Shown piece by piece: positions 7,322 through 15,282 of a DNA stretch of 23,362 bases. Each line of letters starts with the position of its first letter. Position 1 is the stretch's first letter. The notes under the pieces were generated by a model. That model was not told where the DNA came from and searched no databases. It saw only the letters and a program-made list of their open reading frames with translations. The stretch is from JAVBNW01 sp031551255 (GTDB taxonomy: Bacteria; Bacillota; Clostridia; Christensenellales; UBA1750), in the NCBI GenBank assembly GCA_031551255.1, contig JAVBNW010000051.1:1-23362 (forward strand), given 5' to 3'. Both the position numbers and the translations under genes were made by a program.

Positions 7322-7594
7322 TTACTGGGCTGTCTTGAGAGCGTGGACTCTCTTGGCGATGCGGCTCTTCCTGCGGTCGGCGCCCTTCTTATGCATGACA
7401 CCCTTGACGCAGGCACGGTCGATCGCGCCCGAGGTGATGGGCAGCATCTTCTCCGCAGCGGCGACGTCGCCCGATTCCACGGCCGCGTTGAACTTTTTCA
7501 TGCTGGTGCGGAAGATCGAGCGGTTCATGCGGTTACGCAGGTTCTTCTTTTCGGTGACGCTCACGCGCTTAATCGCGGACTTGATATTTGGCAA
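7322..7594 (-). CDS. rpsT: 30S ribosomal protein S20
   Basis: This 90-residue basic protein of the small ribosomal subunit binds 16S rRNA. It begins PNIKSAIKRVSVTEKKNLRNR after the initiator and contains the KKFNAAVESGD and MHKKGADRRKSRIAKRV blocks of bacterial S20 (usual length 85-90). The start is TTG at 7594-7592, because the conserved N-terminus begins there and AGGAGG lies 8 bases upstream. The GTG three codons earlier is part of the ribosome-binding site itself. It is a monocistronic gene with its own promoter (7630-7658) and a bidirectional terminator shared with ytfJ. Function and start are both well supported. Confidence 0.96.
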   Translation of the reverse strand: MPNIKSAIKRVSVTEKKNLRNRMNRSIFRTSMKKFNAAVESGDVAAAEKMLPITSGAIDRACVKGVMHKKGADRRKSRIAKRVHALKTAQ

Positions 7595-7629
7595 ACCATT
7601 CACCTCCTCTTTGCAAACTCGCAGGTGTT

Positions 7630-7658
7630 ATCTTAGCACGGTACATCCCCAATTGCAA
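7630..7658 (-). promoter_or_regulatory. Sigma-A-type promoter of rpsT
   Basis: On the minus strand, TTGCAA (7658-7653) and TAAGAT (7635-7630) are separated by exactly 17 bases. The -10 box ends 35 bases upstream of the rpsT start. Each box matches 4 of 6 consensus positions. Confidence 0.6.
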
Positions 7659-7732
7659 GCGCTTTTTCCGTAAAATGGCCGCGGAGAGCGCATTTTCTTG
7701 CATGTAGAGCTGCTAAACCACGGGACACGTCC

Positions 7733-8935
7733 CTAAAACGCCTCCGTAATGTGTTGAGGGCGCAGAGTAAACACCTTATCGAGCGTCTTTTCGTTGCCGT
7801 ACACCTCGATGCCTTCCCTGCAGGTACACAGCGCGTTCCCAAGCGTGCGGTAGCCGGTGATCAGCTGGCTTACAACGGGCATGTCGCAGGCGATGTCCGC
7901 GCCTTTTTGCGTAGGGCCTACCTTCGTCTCCCCCTCCCCATATTCCACGAGGAAGCGATCGCTGTTCGCCGCAAGTATCGGGTCCTTCACCTGCAGCACA
8001 AAGGCGCCCTCGCCCTCCGGCTTGCGCATGGACGCAAGCGCGGCTTTCACATCGATCACGCGCGTCATGTCCCTGGGCACGATTTTCTGGTCGATCCTCC
8101 ATACGTGGTCGACAAAATCGGTCGGCTCGAGGAACGTAGGCATCATCCACACGCAATTGCGGTATTGCGCGCTCAGTACGCCAAACAGCGACATGGCGCC
8201 GTACATCGCATCGCGGTCCATAAATGCAAGTTCCAGGATCGACATGTTGTTTTCGTCGCCTTCATGAACGTGCTTGTATTTGATGTAGGCCCGGGGCTCG
8301 TCGCTCTTTTCATCGTGCCAAACGTACAGGAACGTTCCGGTTTTGTATGGGTCATCCTTGGTGAACAGGCGCCACGCGCGATTGTCCGGCCAGTAGTCCC
8401 GGCAGATGGCGTGGTTGATATCGCGGATATACGCGGCGTGGATGCGCTGCAGCACGGATGTATCGTCGCCGGGGAAGAACTGCACGAACCTGCCGCGCAT
8501 TTTAACAGAATCGAACTCCTTCACCGGAATGCGCACCTCGTTGCGCGCGCAGCACAACGCGTAGCCGAATTGCCTATAAAACTTATGGGAAAACGGCGTA
8601 AGGTTTGAAAACATCACTTCGGATTCGTACGCCTCGGGCAGGAGCTTTTCAAAGATCTTGCGGATGGCGCCCCCCTTACGCGCCTCCGGCAAGGTGCCGA
8701 CGCCGCCGATGCCCGACATCTTTACGCTGTGCCCGTCAAAGCGCATTAGAAACGGCAGTTCGATCATCGAGGAGATCATGCGGCCATCTTCAAACGCCGC
8801 CCATTTCCAATGCGCGGGGTCGGCAAACTCGTCCTCCTTCTCCTTAGAAAAATCGTTTCTCATGTTAAAGACGACGGTTTCGATCTTGCTTGTCATCTGC
8901 GTCTCTTCGGCGGTGATGCGGCGGATTTCCAGCAT
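7733..8935 (-). CDS. Eis-like GNAT N-acetyltransferase with C-terminal SCP2-type domain
   Basis: This 400-residue protein has the Eis architecture: a GNAT domain (residues about 1-150), a second degenerate GNAT-like domain (about 160-290) and a C-terminal sterol-carrier-like domain (about 295-400). The acetyl-CoA-binding motif is GIGGVGTLPEARKGGAIRKI. FSHKFYRQFGYAL aligns with the region holding the catalytic Tyr of mycobacterial Eis. The chain ends in Phe, as Eis does, where the terminal carboxylate acts as a catalytic base. Eis acetylates amines, including aminoglycosides; Firmicute relatives have unknown natural substrates, so drug modification should not be assumed. ATG 8935 has GGGAGG about 7 bases upstream. 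It appears to be transcribed alone, since the upstream gene ends in a strong terminator. Confidence 0.87.
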   Translation of the reverse strand: MLEIRRITAEETQMTSKIETVVFNMRNDFSKEKEDEFADPAHWKWAAFEDGRMISSMIELPFLMRFDGHSVKMSGIGGVGTLPEARKGGAIRKIFEKLLPEAYESEVMFSNLTPFSHKFYRQFGYALCCARNEVRIPVKEFDSVKMRGRFVQFFPGDDTSVLQRIHAAYIRDINHAICRDYWPDNRAWRLFTKDDPYKTGTFLYVWHDEKSDEPRAYIKYKHVHEGDENNMSILELAFMDRDAMYGAMSLFGVLSAQYRNCVWMMPTFLEPTDFVDHVWRIDQKIVPRDMTRVIDVKAALASMRKPEGEGAFVLQVKDPILAANSDRFLVEYGEGETKVGPTQKGADIACDMPVVSQLITGYRTLGNALCTCREGIEVYGNEKTLDKVFTLRPQHITEAF

Positions 8936-9032
8936 GCGGCAGCCTCCCGTTTGTCGGATTTCTTGCGCAACTCCGCACAGTCGCCTGAGTGCGCGCGAAA
9001 GTTACACAAAAGTTTGTTTTTTCGAGCATATC

Positions 9033-9067
9033 AAAAATGGCGCTCCGCCGCAACGGCAAAGCGCCAT
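9033..9067 (-). terminator. Intrinsic terminator of the DUF3810-TraX-GNAT operon
   Basis: On the minus strand, ATGGCGCT/AGCGCCAT arms (8 bp) extend inward through two U-G pairs to GCCG/CGGC, giving a 14-bp RNA stem with a 3-base loop. TTTTT follows at 9037-9033. It lies about 45 bases after the GNAT stop and separates that operon from the Eis-like gene. Confidence 0.88.
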
Positions 9068-9112
9068 ATCTATATAACAAAAAAATGGATGCGATGCTGC
9101 GCAGCCTTTCAC

Positions 9113-9973
9113 TTAGACTTTCGTAAAGCTCAGGTCGATAAAATCTCCGACGGGGCGGTAGCCGATTTTTTGATAGATGCTGTTCGAAATCGGGTTTGCC
9201 AGATCGGTAAACAGCGCACAGTATTCGTTGCCCATCGCAAGAGCGGCCTTGCTTACCAAGGCGACACAGGAAGTCGCATAGCCTTTGCGCCGGAAGTAGG
9301 GAGGCGTATATACGCCTCCGATCGTCCGCCCGTGCGGCAGCGTACGCGTGAGCGCCGCGATGGAAACAGGGCCGCCGTCCGCCTCGAGCACGAAGATCGG
9401 GCTTGAGGCACCTTCGCCCATCCTCTCCATCGTGGATGCCGCATATCCTTCCAGCGTGTCGGTTTCGATGCCGCACTCCTGCGCCATCGCCCTTCGCCAA
9501 TGCGGTATGTAGAACAAGTCGCGCGGTTCGGCGCGGCGCAGCGTTCCTACGATGGGCACGCCTTCCACCTGCCGAAGCTCGTAGCAGCGAAGGTTTGCAC
9601 GCGTGGAGACCGTACAGCCCATAATATCGGAGCATATGTCCGCAAAGCGCCGCGCCAGCCCAATTTCGGCAGTTACGCCGCGAAGCGGCATGCCCGCGTC
9701 GATCAGCGCATGGGCCAGCTGCGCAAGCTCGGCATCGCCTACGGGTTCGCTCCCCGCGCACAATACGACATTGAAGGGGGGCGTCATGACGGATACGAGT
9801 GAAATTTTCTCCTCTTGCGTCTGAAGCGCCATCCACCAGTCGCTATGCTCTTTGCCGTCCTTTCCGCGCCTGAGGATGCCGATGGGCAGGTTGTTCATCG
9901 CCTCGTTTCCGCATAGGAAACCGATGGCCTTATCGTAGAAGGCCGGGGCATCGGTATAGCGCTGAATCGGCAT
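9113..9973 (-). CDS. GNAT family N-acetyltransferase
   Basis: This 286-residue protein has a C-terminal GNAT fold. The acetyl-CoA pyrophosphate loop is PPYFRRKGYATSCVALVSKAAL (about residues 222-243), preceded by the strand IAALTRTLPHGRTIGGVYTP. ANPISNSIYQKIGYRPVGDF near the end is the typical motif B closing segment. The N-terminal ~140 residues form a separate region like those of two-domain GNATs of unknown target. ATG 9973 is set by AGGAGGG 8 bases upstream. That site overlaps the TAG stop of the TraX-family gene, which implies translational coupling. It is the last gene of a three-gene operon and ends at a strong terminator. The acetyl acceptor cannot be predicted from the sequence. Confidence 0.87.
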   Translation of the reverse strand: MPIQRYTDAPAFYDKAIGFLCGNEAMNNLPIGILRRGKDGKEHSDWWMALQTQEEKISLVSVMTPPFNVVLCAGSEPVGDAELAQLAHALIDAGMPLRGVTAEIGLARRFADICSDIMGCTVSTRANLRCYELRQVEGVPIVGTLRRAEPRDLFYIPHWRRAMAQECGIETDTLEGYAASTMERMGEGASSPIFVLEADGGPVSIAALTRTLPHGRTIGGVYTPPYFRRKGYATSCVALVSKAALAMGNEYCALFTDLANPISNSIYQKIGYRPVGDFIDLSFTKV

Positions 9974-9984
9974 AACTTTCCCTC

Positions 9985-10665
9985 CTAAAAAACCGTCATC
10001 TTGAGCACTGCGATGATGGCCAGATGCATAGGATATGCCGCATAAAACGGCAGCCCCGCGCGCGGGCCCCGCTTGCCATTGTAAAGCGCAATGGCGACGA
10101 GCGCTACGCACGCGAGGGCCACGTACATCCACCCGCCAAAGTACTGCAGTACGATAAACAGCGCCACCGCCCCGAGGCTCCACCACTTGCCGGGACACAT
10201 CGCGCACAGAAAAATGGCGCCGACGCCCAACATGCCGTAGTCGGTATGGCAAAGCTCGGCGAGGATCATGCACGGAACCACCGCGAGCACCGCTACCGGA
10301 ACGGGCACGCCGATGCTCTTGAGTTTTTTGCAGCCCCATACGGCCGCCACGCCAAGCGCGAGCGTGAAAAACACGTTCTGGTGGCCCCAATCGGCGATGG
10401 TTGGCGATAGGCGGAACAACTGCGCCGGTATATACAGCGCTATATCGAAAGGAATTTCACTTATAAGGGCAAAGATAAGCAGCCTTAGCATATAGCGCTC
10501 CATGCTGCGCGTGTGCCTGCACCCCTCGGCAATGAGGAAAATGTAGATGGGAAACGCGATGCGCCCGATCATGCGCAGGATTGGAAATTGCGGAAACAGC
10601 GCTGCGCCCGTGTGATCCACGATCATCGTTAAGAGCGCGATCACCTTTAGTACGAAACCAGACAT
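9985..10665 (-). CDS. TraX family membrane protein
   Basis: This 226-residue polytopic membrane protein belongs to the TraX family. It has the signature start LKVIALLTMIVDHTGAALFP, then LRMIGRIAFPIYIFLIAEGCRHT, PFDIAL and GHQNVFFTLALG; about seven hydrophobic segments are visible. TraX of F plasmid acetylates pilin. Chromosomal Firmicute members are not conjugation genes and may acylate an envelope component, but this is inference. The nearby gene for a GNAT protein is suggestive only. ATG 10665 has GAGGTG about 6 bases upstream. Its stop codon overlaps the ribosome-binding site of the following acetyltransferase gene. A conjugative element is unlikely, because no other transfer genes are nearby. 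Confidence 0.88.
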   Translation of the reverse strand: MSGFVLKVIALLTMIVDHTGAALFPQFPILRMIGRIAFPIYIFLIAEGCRHTRSMERYMLRLLIFALISEIPFDIALYIPAQLFRLSPTIADWGHQNVFFTLALGVAAVWGCKKLKSIGVPVPVAVLAVVPCMILAELCHTDYGMLGVGAIFLCAMCPGKWWSLGAVALFIVLQYFGGWMYVALACVALVAIALYNGKRGPRAGLPFYAAYPMHLAIIAVLKMTVF

Positions 10666-10693
10666 ACACCCACCTCATTGCGTTCATCCATTA

Positions 10694-11812
10694 TTACTGC
10701 ACAAAATCCTCCTGTGCGTAAAATGCCGCGACCATCAGATCGACCATCCGCCCATACGATTTCACGCCGTCTTCCTGGCGGTTTACCTTTAGATAAGCGT
10801 CGTTAATCTGTTCCTGAACCTCGCTGACTTTGCCTTCATATCGTTGCCAATGCTCGTAATGCACCGCAAGGTCGCGGCGCAGGCCGTCGCCATATTGGCT
10901 TTGCGTTTCCCAGTACAGGTCGCCGTCCGCCGAGGCCAAGGCGTTCATCGCATGGATGATGCCCAGCAGCAGGCCGGAATAGACGAAGTCATTATCGCCG
11001 CTGGCTAAGCACACGGCAAAGGAGACGTAGTTGGCCTCGTCTTCCCTCGCCCATCCCCGCAAGTGCGCCGCTTCGTGGCAGGCCGTCATGGGGATCATGC
11101 AGGCGAGGTTGTTCATGTTCACGTTGGCCTCGAAGGTAAAGGGGATGAAGATGCCGGTAATCTGCAAATAGCTCATCGCTTCGGACATCAGCACGGGCTT
11201 GGGGTTTCCATACTCGCCCGCCAGCCATGGGTATTGCGCCGAGGCTTTGTCGTACGCGCGGCCTACGCGCCGCAAAAGCGCCTCGCCGTCGCCGTTGGTT
11301 TTGTAAACGCCCTGTTCGTCTTCAGGGGCTTTCTCCCGTATGGCGTTGGCCTGCGCAATCAGCGACTCGCATAACTCATTCAGCTGCACGGCTGTTACGG
11401 GTTGAACCGTAAGCCCTGCCGTAAAGGCATAGGGTTCGCGCGCATACGCAACGCCCCACCCCCCGGCGAACAGCGCATAGAAAACCGACGCCGCCGCAAG
11501 AGGGCCCGCGACGAGGCGGATCCAATCCCGGGTGACGAGGCGTATGACGCACTCGATGACAAAGCTTATCAGGAACAGCGCCAGAAAGATTTCGGCGACG
11601 GAAAACGGAAAGATGCCCAGCGCTCGCGATACGGGCGAGGCGACAAGGCGGTTCAGCGTTTGTATATAGCGCTCCGCCCACACCGGATGGCCCTGGGCGT
11701 ACTGCGAAATACCCAGCGCAATCGGCGCGAGCAGCAGCGGCAAAAAAGGCAGCGCATAATCGCGATAACGGTATCGCTTCGCGCGAAGATCCACGGCGGT
11801 CGGGTTGACCAT
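10694..11812 (-). CDS. DUF3810-like membrane-bound predicted zinc metallopeptidase
   Basis: This 372-residue protein has three N-terminal membrane helices (about residues 20-40, 70-90 and 100-120), then a large extracytoplasmic or cytoplasmic domain. The domain carries a zincin-like motif, CHEAAHLRGWAREDEANY (HExxH plus a downstream Glu in EDEANY), as in DUF3810 proteins. Metal-dependent peptidase activity is predicted, not known. ATG 11812 was chosen because GGAGGAG lies about 7 bases upstream; a GTG five codons earlier overlaps that site. It is the first gene of an operon with the TraX-family and GNAT genes, driven by a good promoter (11844-11872). A peptidase and two possible acyltransferase genes in one unit suggest envelope modification, which is an inference from context. 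Confidence 0.83.
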   Translation of the reverse strand: MVNPTAVDLRAKRYRYRDYALPFLPLLLAPIALGISQYAQGHPVWAERYIQTLNRLVASPVSRALGIFPFSVAEIFLALFLISFVIECVIRLVTRDWIRLVAGPLAAASVFYALFAGGWGVAYAREPYAFTAGLTVQPVTAVQLNELCESLIAQANAIREKAPEDEQGVYKTNGDGEALLRRVGRAYDKASAQYPWLAGEYGNPKPVLMSEAMSYLQITGIFIPFTFEANVNMNNLACMIPMTACHEAAHLRGWAREDEANYVSFAVCLASGDNDFVYSGLLLGIIHAMNALASADGDLYWETQSQYGDGLRRDLAVHYEHWQRYEGKVSEVQEQINDAYLKVNRQEDGVKSYGRMVDLMVAAFYAQEDFVQ

Positions 11813-11843
11813 GGACTCTCCTCCCACTCTTTATCTCAATATC

Positions 11844-11872
11844 AGTATAGCTGGCAAGTTACCGCTTAGCAA
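11844..11872 (-). promoter_or_regulatory. Sigma-A-type promoter of the DUF3810-TraX-GNAT operon
   Basis: On the minus strand, TTGCTA (11872-11867) and TATACT (11849-11844) are 17 bases apart. The -10 box matches 5 of 6 consensus bases and lies 31 bases before the ATG at 11812. Confidence 0.62.
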
Positions 11873-12017
11873 CAAACATTCGCTGGAAGTGCAAATTTTA
11901 TAGCATTTTTGGAAGAACTTTAGTGATTTGCATCAAAACGGTCGAATTTTTGTGTGATAAACAAAAAAACATCCTCAAAAATTATTCGAATTGCTGGAAA
12001 TCTCGACTCCGTTGCAC

Positions 12018-12023
12018 TATAAT
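12018..12023 (+). promoter_or_regulatory. -10 element of pgi promoter
   Basis: A perfect TATAAT lies 30 bases upstream of the pgi ATG. The -35 region is weak: TTGCTG at 11991 is too far (21 bases) and the correctly spaced hexamer is TGGAAA. The A/T-rich stretch 11880-11990 could act as an UP element. The start of transcription is predicted near 12030. Confidence 0.5.
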
Positions 12024-12053
12024 GCTTACATTACTTGTAAAGAGGTGATTCGA

Positions 12054-13613
12054 ATGCAACGCTACGATAACGAGCAATGGCGTACCGATATGTCCATTCG
12101 CATCGATATGAACCACATGATGGCGGATTATGTTGCCGAATCGCGCGCTTCCGTGCGCTCTTCGCTGCGCAAGTTCGCCCGTTCCGCAAGCGGAAAGCCC
12201 TTAGGCAACGCGCAGGCGGCGATTGCTAAACTGTCCGATCCCCCCGGGCGGCTATTGAAAAAGAATTTTGTGGAGAGAAAGGAGCTTGCCGCCTTCTCGC
12301 CGCAGCTCACCGCGGCCGCGAAGGCCGTCGCAGCCATGCGGGGCGATGTGCAAAAAATGATGGCGTGGACCGAGCTTCCGACGAAGCAAACGGACGTCAT
12401 CGCCGAAATATGTGCGATCGCCGAAAATATTCGCGGCGGGTTTGACGCCTTTGTCGTGTTGGGCATCGGAGGAAGCGCGCTGGGCCCCATCGCAGTGCAG
12501 CAGGCGATGAACGACCTTCACTACAACGAACTTCCCCGCGAGCGCCGCGGCGGCCCGAAGCTGTACGTCGAAGATAACGTCGACCCGGAGCGCATGATCT
12601 CCTTGCTCAACCTGGTCGACATCGAAAACACATGCTTTAACGTCATTTCCAAATCCGGCAACACCTCGGAAACCATGTCGCAGTTCATGATCGTAACCGA
12701 CCTTCTCAAGCAGCGCCTCGGCACAAGATACGCTAAAAACGTCATCGTAACCACCGATGCGAGCAGCGGCAACCTTAGAAAGATTGCCGGGGCGGACGGC
12801 CTTGTCTCCCTGTCGGTGCCCGACGGCGTGGGCGGTCGCTTTTCCGAAATGAGCCCGGTGGGCCTGCTTGCCGCGGCCGTAACGGGTGTGGATATTTCAG
12901 AGATGTTGGCAGGCGCCGCCGCGATGGATGAGCGCACCCGCTCTTTAAACTGGCAGGAAAACCCTGCGCTGTTTGCGGCCGGGGCGATGTATCAGGCGAT
13001 GCAAAAGGGCCTTAATATATCGGTGATGATGCCCTATGCCGATTCTTTGAAGTATTTCGCCGATTGGTATGCGCAGCTGTGGGCCGAATCGCTCGGCAAG
13101 TGCGTTAAGCGCGACGACACGCCCTGCGCGGTCGGCCAAACGCCGGTAAAGGCGCTGGGGGTAACCGATCAGCACAGCCAGGTTCAGCTGTATACCGAAG
13201 GGCCCGACGATAAGGTGATCACCTTTCTCGCGGTGGATACTTTCCGCACATCGATCACCATTCCCGTGGCGTGCGAAGAGTTTCCCGATGTCGCGTTCCT
13301 CAGCGGGCACACGTTGGGCGAGTTGATCAACGTGGAACGCGAGGCGACCGAGTACGCGCTGCTCAAGGCCTCAAAGCCGTCCTGGACGATCGTTTTGCCC
13401 GAAGTAAACGCCTATACGCTCGGCCAGCTTATGTACTTTTTTGAAATGATGACGGCGTATGTCGGCGAACTGCTTAACATCGACGCCTTTAACCAACCGG
13501 GCGTCGAGGAGGGCAAGCAGGCGGCCTTTGCCTTGCTTGGCCGGAAGGACTTCGCCGATAAGAAGATCGAAATCGACGCGCGCATGAAGCCTAAGGGCGA
13601 ATATATCCTGTAA
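12054..13613 (+). CDS. pgi: Glucose-6-phosphate isomerase
   Basis: This 519-residue cytoplasmic enzyme interconverts glucose-6-phosphate and fructose-6-phosphate. The sugar-isomerase fold is clear: VVLGIGGSALGP (first phosphosugar site), VISKSGNTSETMSQF (phosphate-binding serines), the PGI signature GGRFSEMSPVGLLAA, then YAQLWAESLGK, TDQHSQVQLYTEGPDDK and the C-terminal NQPGVEEGKQAAF, with the catalytic Glu, His and Lys blocks present. It is longer than the ~450-residue B. subtilis enzyme and resembles the ~510-550-residue form. The start is ATG 12054, with AGAGGTG about 7 bases upstream and a TATAAT box 30 bases further up; an upstream in-frame TTG at 11991 lies within the promoter. It is monocistronic and ends at a palindromic repeat and hairpin. 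Confidence 0.96.
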   Translation: MQRYDNEQWRTDMSIRIDMNHMMADYVAESRASVRSSLRKFARSASGKPLGNAQAAIAKLSDPPGRLLKKNFVERKELAAFSPQLTAAAKAVAAMRGDVQKMMAWTELPTKQTDVIAEICAIAENIRGGFDAFVVLGIGGSALGPIAVQQAMNDLHYNELPRERRGGPKLYVEDNVDPERMISLLNLVDIENTCFNVISKSGNTSETMSQFMIVTDLLKQRLGTRYAKNVIVTTDASSGNLRKIAGADGLVSLSVPDGVGGRFSEMSPVGLLAAAVTGVDISEMLAGAAAMDERTRSLNWQENPALFAAGAMYQAMQKGLNISVMMPYADSLKYFADWYAQLWAESLGKCVKRDDTPCAVGQTPVKALGVTDQHSQVQLYTEGPDDKVITFLAVDTFRTSITIPVACEEFPDVAFLSGHTLGELINVEREATEYALLKASKPSWTIVLPEVNAYTLGQLMYFFEMMTAYVGELLNIDAFNQPGVEEGKQAAFALLGRKDFADKKIEIDARMKPKGEYIL

Positions 13614-13623
13614 CGGCACACGG

Positions 13624-13702
13624 CATGGGGGGTACGCGTACCCCCCATGAGCCCCCCCGCCGGAGAAGCACGACAAGGGAAGCACGACGAGGGAAGTAGG
13701 AT
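13624..13702 (+). repeat. Dispersed palindromic intergenic element, copy 2
   Basis: A perfect 26-base palindrome lies at 13624-13649 with the same 20-base core as copy 1 (GGGGGGTACGCGTACCCCCC). Its outer bases are CAT/ATG instead of CAC/GTG, a compensated pair change. The tail GAGCCCCCCCGCCGG matches copy 1. Then a 14-base unit AAGCACGAC(A/G)AGGG is duplicated in tandem (13666-13679 and 13680-13693), followed by GTAGGATGAA. It lies between convergent pgi and the DUF2807 gene, directly before the terminator hairpin, as in copy 1. Confidence 0.87.
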
Positions 13703-13733
13703 GAACCCAGGGCGGCATATGCGCCCTGGGTTC
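13703..13733 (+). terminator. Hairpin terminator between pgi and the DUF2807 gene
   Basis: A perfect 12-bp stem, GAACCCAGGGCG / CGCCCTGGGTTC, has a 7-base loop. TTAGTTT follows on the plus strand, so it best serves pgi. The minus-strand flank (ATCCTACTT) is a poorer T-tract, so it may serve the opposing operon less efficiently. Confidence 0.72.
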
Positions 13734-13753
13734 TTAGTTTAAGTCGAGGTTTG

Positions 13754-14500
13754 TCAATCGCCCTTGCGGGTAACGGTGCCGATGCCGCCCGCAACCTTGC
13801 GCACCTCGGGCGATCCCCAATAGTCGATCGTTCCGATGCCGCCGATCGTAGCGTCCAGCTTCTCCTCGCAGCGGATTTCGACGCCGCCCGCGCCCGCAAG
13901 GCTGACCTTGCAAATGCGCGTGGTCAATTCCTTTGCCCTGATGTCGCAAGCCCCGGCGCACGTGATGTTCAGCCGGTCTGTCTTGCCCGAAAGCGCAAGC
14001 GAACCCGCGCCGGAAAGCTCCACGTCCACCTCGGTATAGTCAAGGCCGAGGCTGCCCGAGCATGCGCCCGCAACGCCGATGATGAGATCTTCCCCCGCAA
14101 GGCCTTCTCCGCTAAACTCGGCGGCGCCCCGGCAATCGATCGAATCGAACTCGGGCGCTGCGATGTACATGTCGATTCTTTCCCCCATCGTGCCCTCCGT
14201 ATCGACGTAGAGCGTGTGGTCGTTATTGTCCAGCCTAAACGAATCGAAGTACGCGCGGTCGCAGGAGATTCGCATCTCGTTTTCCCCATTGGATAGGTGA
14301 ACGCGCAAATCGAGCATGTTTCCCTCGATCACGATGCTGTCGAACGAGCCGACGTCCATCGTCCTTTCCTCGGTAGCGCCCTCGGCCTTAATCCTGGCGT
14401 CGCCTCTGTAGCCGCGGGGCGAAAAATCCAGCGTAACGCAGCCCGAGAGCGTGCATGCGATCAATACGAAGCATAAAAGAGCGAGTGCTTTGCGTTTCAT
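13754..14500 (-). CDS. DUF2807 (GIN-domain) putative lipoprotein
   Basis: This 248-residue exported protein begins MKRKALALLCFVLIACTLSGC. A lipobox (LSGC) puts the lipidated Cys at residue 21. The mature part is a beta-helix-like GIN/DUF2807 domain with repeating aspartate/glycine strands: FDSIVIEGNM, FDSIDCRGAAEFSGEGL, VDVELSGAGSLALSG, KVSLAGAGGVEIR and ATIGGIGTIDYWGSPEVRK. DUF2807 proteins are envelope-associated and have no proven biochemical role. ATG 14500 has GAGGGGG about 9 bases upstream; earlier in-frame codons would bury the signal peptide. It is the last gene of the GntR-ABC operon, 14 bases after the permease stop, so it probably works with or is sensed alongside that transporter (inference). 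Confidence 0.88.
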   Translation of the reverse strand: MKRKALALLCFVLIACTLSGCVTLDFSPRGYRGDARIKAEGATEERTMDVGSFDSIVIEGNMLDLRVHLSNGENEMRISCDRAYFDSFRLDNNDHTLYVDTEGTMGERIDMYIAAPEFDSIDCRGAAEFSGEGLAGEDLIIGVAGACSGSLGLDYTEVDVELSGAGSLALSGKTDRLNITCAGACDIRAKELTTRICKVSLAGAGGVEIRCEEKLDATIGGIGTIDYWGSPEVRKVAGGIGTVTRKGD

Positions 14501-14514
14501 AATGCGATTCCCCC

Positions 14515-15282
14515 TCACAGATTTGCTTTCTTTTCCAGCAGCATGGCGGTCGGCACAAACAGTGCGGCCAAGCGCACGAGCGACCAAAGCGTATATGCGC
14601 ACAGCGCGGGCAAGGAGCCCATCGATAAAGAGATATGGTACCACATGCCCAGCAGTTTACCCGACTCTTGCGCGAACGGCAACAGCACAATATCCAGCGC
14701 CGACCACAGCCATAGCGCGGCCACGAAGGCCAGCACGCCCAGCAAGCCCTTGGCGGGAAGCGGGTTGAACGCGCTGTGAACCAGCGTCCTTGCAAAATAG
14801 ATCGTGACGATCACTTGGAGCGTGCCGATCGCCGGCACGATCAAATACCAAATACTGAGTACGTCGATCCTATTCAGCGCAAACCCGGCCCCGCTCCAGC
14901 CCGATTCCATCACCAGCGCCTGCGCGACGACCATCGTAACCCCGATGCCCAGCGCTATTGCGATATCCGCCATAGTGACGATGATCCTAGGTGCGAGCAG
15001 CTTCCATCCCTTTACAGGGGCGATCATCGTAAGGTAGGCCTGCGGCCTGACGAAGAGCTTGTTGCTGTTGTCCACCGCGATGATGATGGCTACCACCAGA
15101 AGCGCCGTAAGGCCGATGCTCGTAAAGGTAACCGCGACGATCGAAATCGGAGAAACGCCGCCCGCGGGGCGCGAAGCCGCGTTCAGCGCCAGCAAAACGC
15201 CGCTTATCGCCAGAAAGGATATCCAGGTGGTAAGGCGCATGGCGCGGTGGTTTCTCCACAGGTAATACAGTTGCTTACGCAT
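14515..15282 (-). CDS. ABC transporter permease (YtrA-operon type)
   Basis: This 255-residue membrane protein has about six hydrophobic helices (for example LTTWISFLAISGVLLAL and LTALLVVAIIIAV). No extracellular loop of the large MacB kind is seen. The conserved motif VRPQAYLTMIAPVKGWKLLAPRI in the first cytoplasmic region is typical of ABC-2-like permeases paired with a small ATPase. The start is ATG 15282, with GGAGGTG about 7 bases upstream; the first bases overlap the end of the ATPase gene by 8. The substrate is unknown. The GntR regulator and operon layout resemble the B. subtilis ytr and bcr-type cassettes that respond to cell-wall antibiotics, so an envelope role is likely but inferred. 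Confidence 0.85.
   Translation of the reverse strand: MRKQLYYLWRNHRAMRLTTWISFLAISGVLLALNAASRPAGGVSPISIVAVTFTSIGLTALLVVAIIIAVDNSNKLFVRPQAYLTMIAPVKGWKLLAPRIIVTMADIAIALGIGVTMVVAQALVMESGWSGAGFALNRIDVLSIWYLIVPAIGTLQVIVTIYFARTLVHSAFNPLPAKGLLGVLAFVAALWLWSALDIVLLPFAQESGKLLGMWYHISLSMGSLPALCAYTLWSLVRLAALFVPTAMLLEKKANL

Noticed and set aside
7705..7735. GGGACACGTCCC motif just past the Eis-like gene
   Set aside because: It resembles short GGGAC/GTCCC intergenic motifs seen in many bacteria, but only one 5-bp stem with a 2-base loop occurs here and no second copy was noticed in the window.
8865..9836. 323-codon minus-strand frame overlapping the GNAT gene
   Set aside because: Its composition (Arg/Ala/Cys-rich) is typical of a shifted frame; the GNAT frame carries the motifs and the ribosome site.
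9985..10665. TraX-family gene as a sign of a conjugative element
   Set aside because: No relaxase, type IV secretion, integrase or att-like repeats are present; chromosomal TraX-family genes are common in Firmicutes.
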